NCBI GenBank assembly: GCA_900550165.1
Contig: URQY01000036.1
Coordinates: 1 to 15,719 of the forward strand
Direction of reading: 5' to 3'
Origin: an uncultured Eubacteriales bacterium
GTDB taxonomy: Bacteria > Bacillota > Clostridia > Oscillospirales > Oscillospiraceae
DNA length: 15,719 nt
The notes beneath the pieces are model-generated. The model ran no database searches. It saw only the letters and a program-made list of their open reading frames with translations, and was not told where the DNA came from. Below are positions 14,121 through 15,719 of the stretch, in pieces (within the stretch, counting starts at the first letter, position 1; every line of letters begins with the position of its first letter). The translations under genes and the position numbers were made by a program.

Positions 14121-14149
14121 TTGCAAAGCGGGGGAAAGTGTGCTATAAG
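14121..14149 (+). promoter_or_regulatory. Promoter of the MATE exporter gene
   Basis: -35 TTGCAA (14121-14126), 17-bp spacer, -10 TATAAG (14144-14149) preceded by TGC (extended -10). The -35 lies within the small dyad CGCTT-gca-AAGCG (14118-14130), a possible operator. It is divergent from the rimP promoter with about 95 bp between the two -35 boxes; that gap shows only AT-rich sequence and a 5-bp hairpin (14038-14051). Confidence 0.68.
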
Positions 14150-14191
14150 AGTAGGACTCTGAACGACACTTGATAAGAAGGAGGGCTTGTC

Positions 14192-15559
14192 ATGGCGCGC
14201 AGCACCACGCTCAATATGACCGAGGGTCGTCTCGGCCGGCAGATCATCACCTTTTCTCTGCCGCTGATGTTCACCAACCTTTTGCAGATGCTCTTCAGCA
14301 TGGTCGACCTCGCGGTCGTCGGGCGCTTTTCCAGCTCCGCCGCCATGGGCTCGGTCGGCTCGACGACCACGCTCGTGTTCCTCTTCACGGGCTTTCTGAT
14401 GGGTCTCGGCAGCGGCGTAAACGTGCTCGTCGCCACGCACTTCGGCGCGCGCAGCGAAAAGAACGTGCGCGAATCGGTCAGCACGTCGTTTTTCGTGTGT
14501 CTGACCGCGGGCCTTCTGATGCTGGCGCTGGGGCTCATCTTTGCCCGGCCGCTGCTCGAGCTTCTGAACACGCGCGACGATCTCATCGACGGTGCGGAGC
14601 TCTATCTTCGCATCTACTTCCTCGGTATGCCCGCCGCCGCGCTCTATAACTACGGCAACGGCGTGCTGAACGCCATCGGCGACACGAAAACGCCGCTCAT
14701 CTACCTCTCCGTCGCGGGCGTTTTGAATGTCATCCTCGACCTTGCGTTCGTCATCGGTCTCGGAATGTCGACCGACGGTGTAGCGCTCGCGAGTATGCTC
14801 TCGCAGTGCGTTTCGGCGGGGCTCATCGTCCGCTCGCTCATGCGCAGCACGGATATCTACCGCCTGAACCTCAGGGAGCTGCGCTTCTACCGGGATAAGG
14901 CATCGCACGTGCTGTCCATCGGCGTGCCGGCAGGCCTGCAAAACGCCATCTTCTCGGTCGCAAACCTCTTCATCCAGGCAGGCGTCAACTCCTTCAGCAC
15001 CGTTGTGGTCGAGGGCAACTCCGCCGCCGGCAACGTCGATAACCTCGTCTACGCGGTGATGAACGCGTTCTACATCGCCTGCTCGAGCTTTGTCGGGCAG
15101 AACTACGGCGCGGGCAAGGTCGACCGCGTGCGCAAAAGCTATCTGCTGACGCTCGGCTACGCGGCGCTGGCCGCGGCGGTCTTCGGCGGGCTGTTCCTGC
15201 TCTTCGGGCGGCAGTTTCTCTCGCTCTTCACCCCCGAGGCCGAAGTCATCGACGCGGGCCTTCAGCGCATCGCGGTCATGTGCTTCTCCTTCCCGCTCTC
15301 GGCGCTGATGGATAACACCACCGCCGCCTCGCGCGGCCTTGGCAAGGGCCTTGTGCCGATGATCCTCGTCTTTCTCGGCTCGTGCGTGTTCCGCGTGATC
15401 TGGATCTACACGGTGTTCGCCTATTTCCACACGATCGGCTCGCTGTATCTGCTCTATCCGTTCTCCTGGCTCATCACCGGCACGGCGGAGATCGCATACT
15501 TTGTGTATTGCTACAGGAAATATGTCAGGCTGCTGGAGGCGTCTCCGGCAGGGAAGTAA
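14192..15559 (+). CDS. MATE-family multidrug/cation antiporter
   Basis: MATE transporters export cationic drugs or metabolites across the inner membrane using a sodium or proton gradient. The 455-aa protein has about 12 hydrophobic segments in two similar halves, separated near residues 215-235. It has the N-terminal LPLMFTNLLQMLFSMVDLAVVGRF, the GxGVNVLVATHFGAR loop typical of NorM/DinF relatives, and in the second half FVGQNYGAGKVDRVRKSY. It starts at ATG 14192 behind AAGGAGGG. It has its own promoter and terminator and is divergent from the translation operon, so no functional link is implied. The substrate cannot be predicted from sequence alone. Confidence 0.93.
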   Translation: MARSTTLNMTEGRLGRQIITFSLPLMFTNLLQMLFSMVDLAVVGRFSSSAAMGSVGSTTTLVFLFTGFLMGLGSGVNVLVATHFGARSEKNVRESVSTSFFVCLTAGLLMLALGLIFARPLLELLNTRDDLIDGAELYLRIYFLGMPAAALYNYGNGVLNAIGDTKTPLIYLSVAGVLNVILDLAFVIGLGMSTDGVALASMLSQCVSAGLIVRSLMRSTDIYRLNLRELRFYRDKASHVLSIGVPAGLQNAIFSVANLFIQAGVNSFSTVVVEGNSAAGNVDNLVYAVMNAFYIACSSFVGQNYGAGKVDRVRKSYLLTLGYAALAAAVFGGLFLLFGRQFLSLFTPEAEVIDAGLQRIAVMCFSFPLSALMDNTTAASRGLGKGLVPMILVFLGSCVFRVIWIYTVFAYFHTIGSLYLLYPFSWLITGTAEIAYFVYCYRKYVRLLEASPAGK

Positions 15560-15563
15560 AAGG

Positions 15564-15592
15564 GAGCTGCCTGAAAGGGCGGCTCTTTTTTT
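15564..15592 (+). terminator. Intrinsic terminator of the MATE gene
   Basis: GAGCTGCC/GGCGGCTC stem with one T-G pair and a short TGAAAG-type loop, followed by seven T. It begins 5 nt after the MATE stop codon. Confidence 0.9.
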
Positions 15593-15643
15593 GCACCCTG
15601 TGCATCTGCGAGGGGAGCTTTCGCGCGCCGCGCGGGGGGGATG

Positions 15644-15709
15644 GCAGCGCCCTTGGCGCTGCTGCGGGACAAAGGGGGTATTCTCTTTCCGAAGAGAATA
15701 CCCCCTTTG
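15644..15709. repeat. Hairpin array at the right edge of the window
   Basis: Beyond the MATE terminator, GCAGCGCC-ctt-GGCGCTGC (15644-15662) is followed by a perfect 18-bp stem, CAAAGGGGGTATTCTCTT (15670-15687) with its complement (15692-15709) around TCCG. No gene is seen in 15593-15719; the array may continue past the edge. It resembles the other intergenic arrays in style but not in sequence. Confidence 0.75.
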
Positions 15710-15719
15710 AAACCCCCAG

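Noticed and set aside
14081..15430. 449-codon minus-strand frame opposite the MATE gene
   Set aside because: Charged, repetitive composition typical of antisense frames; the MATE reading frame has a promoter, ribosome binding site and terminator.
1..15719. CRISPR array, tRNA, rRNA, transposase or phage genes
   Set aside because: No regularly spaced short repeats, no cloverleaf-like or rRNA sequence, and no recombinase or phage protein motifs on either strand.

Overview
The window reads as chromosomal core sequence from a GC-rich, endospore-forming member of the Clostridia, most likely Oscillospirales. That placement is an inference. It rests on the gene order rimP-nusA-ylxR-ylxQ-infB-rbfA-nrnA-truB-ribF, on a SpoIIE-type sporulation phosphatase, and on the high GC content. 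No tRNA, rRNA, CRISPR array, transposase or phage gene was seen.

Layout. Almost everything is on the minus strand and is read from right to left. A divergent promoter region (about 13904-14191) drives two units. To the right (+) lies a single MATE-family exporter gene with its own terminator. To the left (-) lies the long translation and RNA operon: rimP, nusA, ylxR, ylxQ, infB, rbfA, nrnA, truB, ribF. It ends at a clear intrinsic terminator (5281-5313). Next come spoIIE (its own unit), a small unrecognised one-TM protein ending at a strong terminator, an XRE-type regulator with a good promoter overlapped by two dyads, and lepA, which runs off the left edge about 40 codons short of its end.

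How the genes work together. The operon couples ribosome assembly (RimP, RbfA), transcription elongation and termination (NusA), initiation (IF2), tRNA modification (TruB), RNA and nucleotide turnover (NrnA) and flavin cofactor synthesis (RibF). A hairpin with a U-rich tail in the 5' leader looks like an attenuator of the kind through which NusA is known to control its own operon in Bacillus.

The genes are ordinary; the spaces between them are not. (1) Two intergenic regions, directly after the nusA and infB stop codons, hold homologous arrays of four stem-loops in the same order, with different but still fully paired arms. (2) A second hairpin family lies after nrnA and upstream of lepA. (3) A G14C13 palindrome followed by a T-tract lies just before the rbfA ribosome binding site. 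(4) The 5' end of lepA, with its ribosome binding site and upstream DNA, is duplicated 222 bp upstream. The duplicate differs from lepA only at synonymous positions, which suggests it came from a diverged functional lepA or from a mixed-strain assembly. These structured repeats are the best candidates for something undescribed; I saw no new protein-coding system.
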